From the NCBI GenBank assembly GCA_002418285.1, contig DIDT01000056.1, positions 1 through 64,000 of the forward strand: 64,000 nucleotides of DNA, in the 5' to 3' direction. The translations under genes and the position numbers were made by a program. Below are positions 34,126 to 42,680 of the stretch, piece by piece; position 1 is the first letter of the stretch, and each line of letters starts with the position of its first letter. The notes under the pieces are model-generated. The model did no database searches, was not told the DNA's origin, and worked only from the letters and a program-made list of their open reading frames with translations. Origin of the DNA: Phycisphaerales bacterium UBA5793. Lineage in GTDB: Bacteria > Planctomycetota > Phycisphaerae > Phycisphaerales > UBA5793.

Positions 34126-35259
34126 ATGCCCACAATTCACATCGGAATGCAGCGCCGAACCCATTGTGCAACCGCGGGGCTGATCGCGCTCATGGCCATG
34201 ACGATGGCCATGCCTGCCGCGGCAGAGCCCCAGCGCGTCAGCGGCAAGATCGTCGATGAGCACGGTCAACCTGTGGCCAACGCGCAACTGGCCAACTTCT
34301 GGACCTGGTCCAACGGCCAGGCCGAGCCGTACATGGAATTGAAGGTCGATGCCGAGGGCCGCTTCGACGGCAAGCTGGAGTTCTATGACCGGACCACGGC
34401 GATCGTCGCCTACGCGGACAACTTCAGACTCGCTGGACTGGCCGTCGTGCAGCCGGATGCGTCTGAAGATGTGGTGGTTCAATTGGGCGAGTCCGTTCCT
34501 GTTGAGGTTCGCGTTGATTGCCCTGATCTGGGCGGCGATGCCGGTTGGGTGAATTCCTATTGGATGCTCGGCGACACGCGCCCGATCATGGCGACCGCCG
34601 AGGATGGGCGCGTGCAGATTCGGCTGCCGCGGGCCGAAGGCTGGAAGTGCTGGATCTACGGCCAGAACGTCAAGAGCGTGACGAAGGAAATTGCGCTCAA
34701 CGGGAAACAGAATTCGATCGACTTCGGCACGATCGATCTTGCGGCAACATACATCGCCAAGCACGTCGGCCGAGTGGTTGATGAGTGGAACGTGACTGAC
34801 GCTCGCGGCGTTCCCGTCGATGCAGCACAAATCAAGGACTTCAAAGGAAAGTGGGTGCTCGTCGAGTTCTGGGGATTCTGGTGAGGGCCTTGCACAGCCG
34901 GCAGTTTGCCGGAACTCAAGAAGTTCTACGAGGAAAACCGCAACGACGACCGATTCGTGATCCTCGCATTCCACGATGGCACGGTGAAGACATTTGAAGA
35001 ACTGGATGAGAAGTGCCAGGCTCCAAAGGCCAAGTACTGGGACGACGAAGACTTGCCGTTCCCGATCCTGCTCGATTCCACGGGCAAGACAATCAAGCAG
35101 TTCGACATTAGCGGCTTCCCGACGATGATCCTCTTTGATCCGCAGGGTCGGCTGGTCGGCAAAGCCCGGCTGGAAACGCTCAAGGAGGCGCTCGAAGGCA
35201 AGGTGACGACACCCGAGCCGCGAAAGGGCGCGAAGTCGGCTGATGGAGACAGCAATTGA
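34126..35259 (+). CDS. Probable selenoprotein: TlpA-like thioredoxin with UGA in the UGPC active site
   Basis: ATG 34126 has AAGGAG five bases upstream. The signal peptide is AGLIALMAMTMAMPAAAE, then comes a carboxypeptidase-regulatory-like beta domain (RVSGKIVDEHGQPVANAQL) and a C-terminal thioredoxin domain (~residues 220-377). The frame is interrupted only at 34882-34884 by TGA, and it reads VEFWGFW-TGA-GPCTAGSLP. The TGA is therefore exactly at the first cysteine of WCGPC (residue 253, partner Cys256). Coding continues in the same frame for 124 residues with normal thioredoxin features (PELKKFYEEN, FVILAFHDG, cis-Pro in DISGFPTMILFDPQG). A hairpin with a GU-containing loop starts ~14 bases after the TGA. 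If TGA is read as selenocysteine, the protein has 377 residues. Alternatives are a nonsense mutation or a sequencing error. No sel genes lie in the window. Confidence 0.8.
34882..34920 (+). promoter_or_regulatory. Putative bacterial SECIS element at the in-frame UGA
   Basis: After the TGA, CCGGC (34898-34902) pairs with GCCGG (34908-34912) around the loop AGTTT, which closes to GTT if the flanking A-T pair forms. A lower stem CTTG/CAAG (34889-34892 with 34917-34920) extends it across an internal loop. Bacterial SECIS hairpins bound by SelB have a small apical loop with a G at its start, 16-37 bases after the UGA. Here the loop begins 18 bases after the TGA, within that range. Confidence 0.6.
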
Positions 35260-35329
35260 TCGATCGCGCCGGCCACCGCGCTATGCTCGATGACCTTGAG
35301 ACCATCGACGTGGCGCGGATGGGTGTGGC

Positions 35330-35905
35330 ATGAAGACGACGCGGCTGGAAGCGTTCAGCGATGGGGTGATGGCGATCATCATCACCATCATGGTGCTCGA
35401 ACTCAAGGTGCCCCGCGGCGATGACTGGCAGGCGATCCAGCCGCTGCTGCCGGTATTCGGCTCCTACGTGATGAGTTTCGCGTACATCGCGATCTACTGG
35501 AACAACCACCACCACATGCTGCACATCACGGAGCGCAGCAGCGGGGCGATCCTCTGGGCGAACCTGCACCTGCTGTTCTGGCTGTCGCTCATTCCATTTG
35601 CGAGCGGCTGGATGGGAGAGAACCAGTTTGCGACGCAGCCGACGGCGCTGTACGGCCTGGTGCTGCTGATGAGCGCGGTCGCGTACTTTGTCCTGCAGGG
35701 CGCAATCATGCGGCGCCAGGGTGAGCAGTCGAAACTGAAACAGGCCATCGGGAGTGACTGGAAAGGCAAGGCGTCGATCGTGATGTACGTGGCGGGGATC
35801 GTGCTGGCTTTTGTGAGTCCGTGGCTGGCGGTGGGGCTGTATGTGGCGGTGGCGTGCGTGTGGTTCGTGCCGGACCGGCGGATTGCGCGGGCGGTGGGCG
35901 GGTGA
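35330..35905 (+). CDS. TMEM175-family (DUF1211) potassium channel-like protein
   Basis: A 191-residue protein with six helices. The N-terminal RLEAFSDGVMAIIITIMVLE contains the FSD motif whose residues line the pore in TMEM175 channels, then VPRGDDWQAIQPLLPVFGSY, the helix-2 segment SFAYIAIYWNNHHHMLH, and NLHLLFWLSLIPF. This is the standard single-repeat bacterial TMEM175, which assembles as a tetramer and conducts K+. It stands 70 bases after the selenoprotein gene on the same strand, but a shared operon is unproven. Confidence 0.85.
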   Translation: MKTTRLEAFSDGVMAIIITIMVLELKVPRGDDWQAIQPLLPVFGSYVMSFAYIAIYWNNHHHMLHITERSSGAILWANLHLLFWLSLIPFASGWMGENQFATQPTALYGLVLLMSAVAYFVLQGAIMRRQGEQSKLKQAIGSDWKGKASIVMYVAGIVLAFVSPWLAVGLYVAVACVWFVPDRRIARAVGG

Positions 35906-35970
35906 AGGGGCCGAGCGGCGCCTGGTTGGGAGGATTGGCCGAATCGGATCGCTGACCCGTGTGAGCGGGT

Positions 35971-35998
35971 TTGCAGACTTGGCGAGGGGGCCTATACT
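35971..35998 (+). promoter_or_regulatory. Putative promoter of tRNA-Leu
   Basis: TTGCAG (35971-35976) and TATACT (35993-35998) with a 16-base spacer, placing transcription start ~25 bases before the tRNA. The -10 box is near consensus. Confidence 0.55.
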
Positions 35999-36028
35999 CC
36001 GGGCCGATTGCGAGAGCGATCACAGCCC

Positions 36029-36114
36029 GCCCAGGTGGCGAAATTGGCAGACGCGCCAGCTTGAGGTGCTGGTGGGAGTAAAATCCCTTGGAGGTTCAAA
36101 TCCTCTCCTGGGCA
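36029..36114 (+). tRNA. tRNA-Leu (anticodon GAG)
   Basis: A complete cloverleaf of 86 bases. The acceptor stem GCCCAGG (36029-36035) pairs with CCTGGGC (36107-36113), with discriminator A. The D-arm contains AATTGGCAGA, the anticodon arm is CAGC-TTGAGGT-GCTG with anticodon GAG, there is a long class II variable arm (GGGAGTAAAATCCC), and the T-arm is GGAGGTTCAAATCCTC. CCA is not encoded. Its own promoter and terminator make it a single-gene unit. Confidence 0.97.
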
Positions 36115-36154
36115 TTGGATGGGCGGCTCTTGAGCCGCGATGAAGGTTGAGAAG

Positions 36155-36187
36155 AAACCCCCGCAGCGAGCGGGGGGTTTTTGTTTT
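36155..36187 (+). terminator. Intrinsic terminator of tRNA-Leu
   Basis: AAACCCCCGC / GCGGGGGGTTT stem followed by TTGTTTTTG. A second hairpin, GGCGGCTC/GAGCCGC, lies just before it. Confidence 0.85.
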
Positions 36188-36277
36188 TGGGGGAGGGCGC
36201 AGTTCCGTTTGGCGACGACGCATGCGTCACCGCCAAGCGTCACCTATCGCCGCTATTCGTCACTTTTCGTTGCTGGA

Positions 36278-37504
36278 TCACCGAATCAGGCGATGGAGCC
36301 AGGCGCCGTCCTCGAGCCAGAGGGGCGGCGTGTGCTGCTCGACGTGATCGACTTTGTAATCCTGATCGTAAACCACCAGGAGGGTGTACGGCTGCCCGGT
36401 ATCCATGTGGTATTCCCAGGCGCGCTTGCTGTGGTTGACGTAATCCGGCGAGCCGACGGCGGTCAGCACATCAAGGGGCGCCGTGCCTTTTGACACGAGG
36501 TCGACGCGAGTTGCCCGCGGCGCGGGAAGAGGGGCGAGTTCCACGTAGTCGCCCAGACCCTTTGTCTTTTCGTAACGGAACCACGTGCAGGGCAGTTCCT
36601 CTGGTTTCTCTCCCAGCAGTCGGAGCGCGTCGTGCGTGGCCCGTCGAATGGACATGGACGTCGAGTCGAAGGGATTGATGCCGCCCTCCGGGATCTTGTT
36701 CTCGAAGTCGAACCATCCGCCGGAATCTCCCGCGTAGTCGGAGCGTTGCAGGATGGTCAGGAACGGAATCACTTCACGATCCCGGTTCTGGGCCGCCATG
36801 ATAATGGCCGTCTCGGCGTTGATCACGCTGGTGTAGTCACGATTGGCGCCGAGCGTGTCAACATTGGCGGCCGCCGACCTGAGTGTTTCGTGCACGAAGC
36901 GACGTTCGGCCAACCTGCACGGCTCGACGACGCGCTCGTCATTACGTGCGAGCAGTTCGCCGCGCGTGACGTCGAGGATGATGCGAAGTCCCCACACGGG
37001 TCGGACTACGAAGTACAGGTCCTCATCCTGTTCGAGGTAGTACCAGCGCGAACAGCCGGACCACATGGGACCAGCGGTTGTGTCGCTGACATGCTCGAGT
37101 TCTTCTTCTTCGGAGAACACATCGAGGATGCTTACGTTTGTGACGGTTTGCGCGGTGACGGGGTGGAGCACGACCAGTTCGTCCCAGCCGGTCCGGATCG
37201 TGACCCACGCGTCGTTGTGGAGGTAGATGGCGACAGGCGACGCTTCGCGGTCGGGTTGAGCGCGCTTCCAGACCAGGTTTCCGGTCTGCGTGTCATAGAG
37301 CGAATAGACGAAGTGATCTGCAAACGGCTGCGGATGCTCGCCCGCATTGTCGGGCGACCTGGCCTCGATCCGGTAGCGGCCATTGGCCGAGAGCACGGTC
37401 CGGTCGGGAAAGTAGCGGTCAGTGGCGCGGACCGTCGAAGCGATGACGGTCAGCATGATGGCCATGGCGAACGTCGAGAGTGACAGGGACCGGTGGTTGA
37501 ACAT
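36278..37504 (-). CDS. Secreted protein of unknown function
   Basis: A 408-residue protein with signal peptide (LSTFAMAIMLTVIASTVRA). The N-terminal half has YRIEARSPDNAGEHPQPFAD and FVYSLYDTQTGNLVWKRAQ, resembling a beta-propeller blade that reports a value. The middle contains helical repeats (AAIIMAAQNRDREVIPFLTI-like) that look like HEAT-type repeats. The C-terminal ~60 residues (LTAVGSPDYVNHSKRAWEYH, YTLLVVYDQDYKVD) resemble a SmpA/OmlA-like or lipoprotein-type domain. It lies 14 bases downstream of the HEAT-repeat gene and is probably in its operon. Function unknown. Confidence 0.65.
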   Translation of the reverse strand: MFNHRSLSLSTFAMAIMLTVIASTVRATDRYFPDRTVLSANGRYRIEARSPDNAGEHPQPFADHFVYSLYDTQTGNLVWKRAQPDREASPVAIYLHNDAWVTIRTGWDELVVLHPVTAQTVTNVSILDVFSEEEELEHVSDTTAGPMWSGCSRWYYLEQDEDLYFVVRPVWGLRIILDVTRGELLARNDERVVEPCRLAERRFVHETLRSAAANVDTLGANRDYTSVINAETAIIMAAQNRDREVIPFLTILQRSDYAGDSGGWFDFENKIPEGGINPFDSTSMSIRRATHDALRLLGEKPEELPCTWFRYEKTKGLGDYVELAPLPAPRATRVDLVSKGTAPLDVLTAVGSPDYVNHSKRAWEYHMDTGQPYTLLVVYDQDYKVDHVEQHTPPLWLEDGAWLHRLIR

Positions 37505-37518
37505 AGGTGTAGCCGTTG

Positions 37519-38874
37519 CTAGCGAAGCACCCGGCGCGCCGCGCGGGCGACAACGGGATCGTGATCCTGGGTGAGTGATTCGAGCACGAGGGAGTCTTTC
37601 GATTCAGATTTGGCGATCGCGGCGAGGGCTTCGATGGCGAAGAGCCGAATGGCGCGGTCCCCGTCGCGCGTCGCCGTTTCAAGTTGTGAACGGGCCGGCG
37701 CTGCGGCTGAACCGAGCGACAGCAGCGCGCGGGCCGCGCGCAGACGTTCCTGTGGATCTTCCGCGTTGAGGCCTTCGATGAGCACATCAAGGGTGGATGT
37801 GAGCAACGGCTCATGGCGGACGGTGATCGCGGCGGAGACGTCGCGAATGCGCACCTCCGCGTCGAGCAGGCCCGCCATGATGAGCGGGCGGCACGGCGCG
37901 TCGAGCGGGTCGATGGCGCCGACGGCTTCGATGCAGTCGGCGCGTAGATGGGGCAGGACGTCCGGCGCCAGTTGCACCAGGCGCCGGAGACTCGGCGCTG
38001 CACCGGGTCCGATCCGTCCGAGCGTCTGGATGACGACCTTCAGGGAGGCTCCTCCGCCGAAGTGACCCTTGGGCACGTTGTTGAGCAGGACCACGAGCGG
38101 CGGCACCGCCTCCTCGGCTGCCGGTCCGTAGTCGCCGAGCGCCTCGATGACCGTGTCGGTGTAGTACGCGCCGGTCGAATCGGCCCGCACCGCGAGGGCG
38201 GTCAGCGCGGGTATCGCGCGCTCGCCGGCGGGCGCGAAGGAGCGGATGGCATTGACCGCATCCCAGAGTTCGTCTTTCCGATCCTCCTCGATAATGGCGA
38301 CCAGTGGATCGAGCGCTGCGACTGCACGAGGACCCAGCGCCGGCAGGAGCGACAGCGCGTGGTTGCGCTGCGCGACGCTCGCCTCGTCGTCGCTGAGCAC
38401 CGCGGCACACTGCCTGGCCAGCAGCGCGTTCTGCCACGGCCGGAGATTGGTCGATTCGATCTGGTCCCAATCGTTCTTCTGGAAGTGACTTTCCAGGTGG
38501 ATGATGATCGGGTCCTTGGGTGGTTGCGCATAGCGATAGGCGAGAATGAGTACGGTGGTCGGCGCGTATTTCGCCCAGCCGTCGCGCTGCAGGGTGGGTG
38601 TGACTGCCAGGCCTCCACCGACAACGGCGATCAACAGCGCCACCGCTGTCCAACGCCAGCGGCGGCGCGTGCGATGCAGCAGCTTTGCTCTTGCGATGGT
38701 TCGGCCGCACTCGGGGCAGGTGACCGGGTACGCCTCAACGGCCGGCCCGATCTGGTACCAGCAGCGCGGGCAGCGCAGCCGGCCACGCGAGCGATCGCCG
38801 AAAAGCGACCAGCCCATCAGGGCCAGCCCCCCGGTCCCGCAAACGATGGCACAGGCGTACCAGATCCAGGCCAC
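37519..38874 (-). CDS. HEAT-repeat protein with N-terminal zinc ribbon and membrane helices
   Basis: GTG 38874 is chosen because GGAGG lies six bases upstream; a longer frame to 38946 lacks an SD. Order: helix (WIWYACAIVCGTGGLALMGW), zinc ribbon (CPRCWYQIGPAVEAYPVTCP then ECGRT), basic segment, helix (WTAVALLIAVVGGGLAVTP), then about eight HEAT repeats (ALSLLPALGPRAVAALDPLV, VIEALGDYGPAAEEAVPPLV, VIQTLGRIGPGAAPSLRRLV, ALLSLGSAAAPARSQL) to the end. Topology suggests a cytoplasmic zinc ribbon between two helices, with the repeats outside if both helices span. Its partners are unknown. Co-transcribed with 36278-37504. Confidence 0.75.
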   Translation of the reverse strand: MAWIWYACAIVCGTGGLALMGWSLFGDRSRGRLRCPRCWYQIGPAVEAYPVTCPECGRTIARAKLLHRTRRRWRWTAVALLIAVVGGGLAVTPTLQRDGWAKYAPTTVLILAYRYAQPPKDPIIIHLESHFQKNDWDQIESTNLRPWQNALLARQCAAVLSDDEASVAQRNHALSLLPALGPRAVAALDPLVAIIEEDRKDELWDAVNAIRSFAPAGERAIPALTALAVRADSTGAYYTDTVIEALGDYGPAAEEAVPPLVVLLNNVPKGHFGGGASLKVVIQTLGRIGPGAAPSLRRLVQLAPDVLPHLRADCIEAVGAIDPLDAPCRPLIMAGLLDAEVRIRDVSAAITVRHEPLLTSTLDVLIEGLNAEDPQERLRAARALLSLGSAAAPARSQLETATRDGDRAIRLFAIEALAAIAKSESKDSLVLESLTQDHDPVVARAARRVLR

Positions 38875-38998
38875 AGCGAGCCTCCGAACGCGCTTGACTC
38901 TACGCCGGACGCATGAACGGGGCAGGCGCGTCGAACAACGCCACATTTGCGGCAGGATTGGTGCATTCCTGGCGTCGGATTCGAGACGCGGCAGCAGC

Positions 38999-39976
38999 TT
39001 ACCCGGCGGCGCTGTCGGCGGGTTGTTCCTGAATGGCCACTCGAGTGCGCGGCAGGCAGTGCGGATGTTCGCGCTGGAGGTAGGCGATCAGTTGTTCGCG
39101 CACGTCCACGCGCAGATCCCACGCGTTGGACGCGCTCGAGGCGCTGACCAGGGCGCGGAGCTGGACGGTGCTTTCTGTCGCATCGGTGACCTGAAGGGCG
39201 CACACGCGCCGGTCCCACTTCTGATGTGCTTCAACGATGCGGCGCAGTTCAGCGCGCACATCTTCAACGGGTACGGTGTAGTCGGCATAGATGATGACGG
39301 TGCCGAGGATGTCCGCCGTCCGGCGCGTCCAGTTTTGGAACGACTCGGAGATGAACTTGGTGAAGGGGCAGATGAGGCGGCGATCGTCCCAGATGCGCAC
39401 GACGACGTAGGTGGTGGTGATCTCCTCGATGCGACCCCACTCGCCATCCACGATGACGACATCATCGATGTTGATCGGCTGCGTGAGCGCCAACTGAACG
39501 CCGGCGATAATGTTCTCGAGCACGGGTCGGGCGGCAAAGCCGACGATGATGCCGGCAATTCCGGCCGACGCGAGCAGGCTGGTGCCCAGTTCGCGCATTC
39601 TGGGGAAGGTCATCAGGCCCAGGGCGATGCCGATGATGATCACGAGCACGACGAGCACGCGCGAGATGACGTTGACCTGCGTGTGCATGCGCCGGGCGGT
39701 GTAGTTGTCGGCCACGGACATGTCGTAGTGGCTGTTGATGAGATCGGCGGCGCCTCTGATCATGGCGACGACGATCCAGGCGCCGGTGGTGATGGTGGCC
39801 AGGCCGATGAGGTGGCGCAGGGCGTCATTGCCGGCGAGAGATTGCACGGAGGGCAGGGCGAACTGGATCGCGAGCAGAGGCAGGAGAATCAGGGCGGGTC
39901 GATTGGCCCGCCGCACGAATGCACTGTCGACGATGGTGTCGCTCCGCCGCGCGAAGCGTCGCAGTAGCCAGAACAC
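38999..39976 (-). CDS. MscS-family mechanosensitive ion channel
   Basis: The MscS core is clear: the pore helix ELGTSLLASAGIAGIIVGFA, then RPVLENIIAGVQLALTQPIN, the beta domain DDVVIVDGEWGRIEEITTTY and VVVRIWDDRRLICPFTKFIS, and the C-terminal vestibule ending in an exposed tail. The domain is complete, with three helices before the pore. The coding frame continues upstream without ATG, GTG or TTG to position 40096, encoding another membrane helix (WLLLIGAIAASLLVHVIVFW); an SD-like GGGAGG precedes an ATC there. The GTG at 39976 cuts this helix, so the true start may be farther upstream. Confidence 0.85.
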   Translation of the reverse strand: MFWLLRRFARRSDTIVDSAFVRRANRPALILLPLLAIQFALPSVQSLAGNDALRHLIGLATITTGAWIVVAMIRGAADLINSHYDMSVADNYTARRMHTQVNVISRVLVVLVIIIGIALGLMTFPRMRELGTSLLASAGIAGIIVGFAARPVLENIIAGVQLALTQPINIDDVVIVDGEWGRIEEITTTYVVVRIWDDRRLICPFTKFISESFQNWTRRTADILGTVIIYADYTVPVEDVRAELRRIVEAHQKWDRRVCALQVTDATESTVQLRALVSASSASNAWDLRVDVREQLIAYLQREHPHCLPRTRVAIQEQPADSAAG

Positions 39977-40139
39977 GATGACGTGAACGAGAAGCGAAGC
40001 GGCGATGGCGCCGATCAGAAGCAGCCACTGGGCTGCGGAGGGCGAAGCGATCCCAGTGCTCAGTTGGTCTGCGAAATCGGGTGTTGGTGCACCGATGAGT
40101 GACCTCCCTCGGGTGCCAGTGGCGCCGGCGTGCAGCGCA

Positions 40140-42680
40140 TCACGAACTCGGCCAGTCCATTCGCAGGTCCATGGCGATGTTGATCAGCGCCAGGTGCGAG
40201 TAAGCCTGCGGCGTGTTGCCCAGTGCGCGTTTCGTCTTTGGATCATATTGCTCGGAGAGCATTCCCGTCGGACCAGCGAGTTCGCAGAGCTGGTCGAAAT
40301 ACTTGATGGCTTCGTCGCGGCGACCGACGCGAATGAGCGACTGAATAAACCAGCCCATGCAGATGTGAAAACCACCTTCGAAACCCGGCAAGCCGTCGTC
40401 GGCGCGATAGCGATACATCGTCGGGCCATGCTTGAGGCTGCGTTCAACCACGTCGATGGTGGAGCGGAATCGCTCGTCGGTTGGAGGCAGGAGTCCGGAC
40501 AGGCCAACGGAGAGCGCGGCGGCATCCGGATCGGAATCGTCGTACGCCGCCGTGAAGGCGCCGACGTCGGGCTTGTAGCCGTGTTCGAGTACGTCTGCGG
40601 CGATACGATCGCGCAATTCCCTCCATTCGGGCATGTCACGCTCGAGCAACTGATCGGCGATGGCGATGGCGCGATCTACGGTGAGCCAGCACATCACCTT
40701 TGAGTGGACGTGATGGCGGCGCGATCTGCGGATTTCCCAGACGCCGTGGTCGGGCGCATCCCACCGGCGGGTCACGGCGGTGACCATGGCCTCGACGAGG
40801 CGCCAGTGGTCGTTTGACACGGGCGCTTCGGCCTCGATAAGCATGGCGACAAGTTCGACGATCGGACCGAATACATCCAGTTGCACCTGACGGGCAGCGG
40901 CGTTGCCGACGCGGACGGGGCGACTGCCGAGATAGCCTGACAGTTCGGTGATTTCGGCCTCGGTCCCGAGTTCGTGGCCGGCAATCGTGTAAAGCGGATG
41001 CAGGCGTTCGGGCGATTCGCAGGCGTCAACGACGGCGCACATCCAGTTGAGGAAACTCATGGCCTCCTGACGACTGCCCAGTCGGACGAGAGCCGCGGCG
41101 CTCATGGCCGCATCGCGGACCCAGCAATAGCGATAGTCCCAGTTTCGAATGCCGCCGATGTGTTCGGGAAGACTGGTTGTAGCGGCGGCGAGCACGGCTC
41201 CGGTGGGCCCGTGGCACAAGGCCTTGAGCGTGAGCGCGCTGCGAAGCACGATTTCGTGCTGTTCGGGGGGCAGCTGAAGTCGTTCGCTCCAATCCGACCA
41301 GAACCGATGCGTGAGTTGAAGTCGCTCGGGCACCCGGGTGCGGTCGTCGCGCAGGCGGCCGGAGCCGTAGCGCAGTTCGAGAATGATCGGCTCGCCAGAT
41401 TTGGGCGTGACGCGCGCTGTGGCGGTCTGATGTTGACCCTCGCGCGAGATGGTCCACTCGATTCCGGGCGAGCGCAGCACGATGGGATCGTGCGTGCCGT
41501 CGACCTCAAGACCGCCGTCGCGAGCGCGCAATTGAGTCTCAATGCGACCGAAGTCGAGGCGCGGCGCGAAGGTGATGAGCACGGGCGCATCACCTTCGAT
41601 CATGCGGACCAGGTCGCTGCGACCCGGGCGCTGATGAGGCCGGCCGACGGAGCAGTCAAACCAATCGGTAACGAGGAGGCTGGGCCATCGGGTCTTGAGA
41701 ATGAGTGTGGAGTCGTCGTAGTGCTGGTGCGGCTGTTCGTTGGTCTCGGCGGGTTCGATCGTGAAGTGTCCGGCGGACGGGCCGCCGATGATCTCGGCGA
41801 AGATCGGCGGTGAATCGGCGCGCGGGGCGCACATCCATGTGATGCGTCCTGTTCCGGTTGCAAGTGCGACGGAACGCTGGTCGGAGAGGAGGGAGTGATT
41901 CTCGATTGCCGTGGCCTGCGCGCCTTCGAGCCAATGGGCGCGGAGTTCGCCGAGCCGGGCGAGTATGCGAGCCGCCTCTTCGGGTCCGTCGATGCGGAAG
42001 GGGGCCATCGACTTGCCGGCGCCGACCTTGATGGCGAGATCAGGTCCGCGCAGCCGGGCGAACGCATCTTCATCGGTGCGGTCGTCGCCGAGGAAGACGG
42101 CGGCGGAAGCCCCGCAGCGATGTCGAACCGTCTCGAGGGCGTCGCCCTTGTTGGTGCCGACGACGCTCAATTCGACGACTTTTTTGCCATGGCGCGTGCA
42201 CACGCCCTCGATCGTGGCCGGCCCATTCTGGACGGCGGAGAGGACTCGTTTGGCATCCTCGGGGTGGGCCTTGCGATAGTGCAGCGCGACGCCGGCGGGT
42301 TTCTCTTCGACGGTCAGACCGCTGGCGGAACCGGCGATCTCGGCGAGTTCCTTCGCCACGCGGTCGCGCAATGCGACAGCTGGTTTGGCGAGCGCGGTTG
42401 CGTAGTTGAGGTCAAATTCACTGCCGTGGCTGCCGACGAGGTGGACGTCTTCCGGCGGTCCCGTTAGCGATGCGAGGTCGGCCAGCGCGCGGCCGGAGAT
42501 GACCGCGACGTGGGTCTGGGGGAGTCCGGCGAGCAGGCGCAGCGCGATGATCGCCTCGCGAAGCGGCTGGGCCTGGCTTGGCTCATCCACGATGGGCGCG
42601 ATGGTGCCATCGTAGTCGGTCGCCACCAGCAGGATCGGGACGGCGGCGATTTCGGCGAGTCGTTCGTCCAGTGAGGTCAT
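40140..42680 (-). CDS. otsB: Bifunctional trehalose-phosphatase - GH15 (glucoamylase/trehalase) fusion
   Basis: An 846-residue fusion. Residues ~1-250 are a HAD-type trehalose-6-phosphate phosphatase: VATDYDGTIAP (nucleophile Asp), VISGRALADL, LVGSHGSEFD, VELSVVGTNKGDAL, FLGDDRTDEDAF. The remaining ~580 residues form a complete GH15 glycosidase: N-terminal beta domain, then GIRNWDYRYCWVRDAAMS, HPLYTIAGHELGTEAEITEL, VWEIRRSRRHHVHSKVMCWL (catalytic acid Glu), and MLSEQYDPKTKRALGN with the second catalytic acid. GH15 members hydrolyse alpha-glucans or trehalose. ATG 42680 overlaps the otsA stop (ATGA), so it is translationally coupled to OtsA. Confidence 0.88.
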   Translation of the reverse strand: MTSLDERLAEIAAVPILLVATDYDGTIAPIVDEPSQAQPLREAIIALRLLAGLPQTHVAVISGRALADLASLTGPPEDVHLVGSHGSEFDLNYATALAKPAVALRDRVAKELAEIAGSASGLTVEEKPAGVALHYRKAHPEDAKRVLSAVQNGPATIEGVCTRHGKKVVELSVVGTNKGDALETVRHRCGASAAVFLGDDRTDEDAFARLRGPDLAIKVGAGKSMAPFRIDGPEEAARILARLGELRAHWLEGAQATAIENHSLLSDQRSVALATGTGRITWMCAPRADSPPIFAEIIGGPSAGHFTIEPAETNEQPHQHYDDSTLILKTRWPSLLVTDWFDCSVGRPHQRPGRSDLVRMIEGDAPVLITFAPRLDFGRIETQLRARDGGLEVDGTHDPIVLRSPGIEWTISREGQHQTATARVTPKSGEPIILELRYGSGRLRDDRTRVPERLQLTHRFWSDWSERLQLPPEQHEIVLRSALTLKALCHGPTGAVLAAATTSLPEHIGGIRNWDYRYCWVRDAAMSAAALVRLGSRQEAMSFLNWMCAVVDACESPERLHPLYTIAGHELGTEAEITELSGYLGSRPVRVGNAAARQVQLDVFGPIVELVAMLIEAEAPVSNDHWRLVEAMVTAVTRRWDAPDHGVWEIRRSRRHHVHSKVMCWLTVDRAIAIADQLLERDMPEWRELRDRIAADVLEHGYKPDVGAFTAAYDDSDPDAAALSVGLSGLLPPTDERFRSTIDVVERSLKHGPTMYRYRADDGLPGFEGGFHICMGWFIQSLIRVGRRDEAIKYFDQLCELAGPTGMLSEQYDPKTKRALGNTPQAYSHLALINIAMDLRMDWPSS

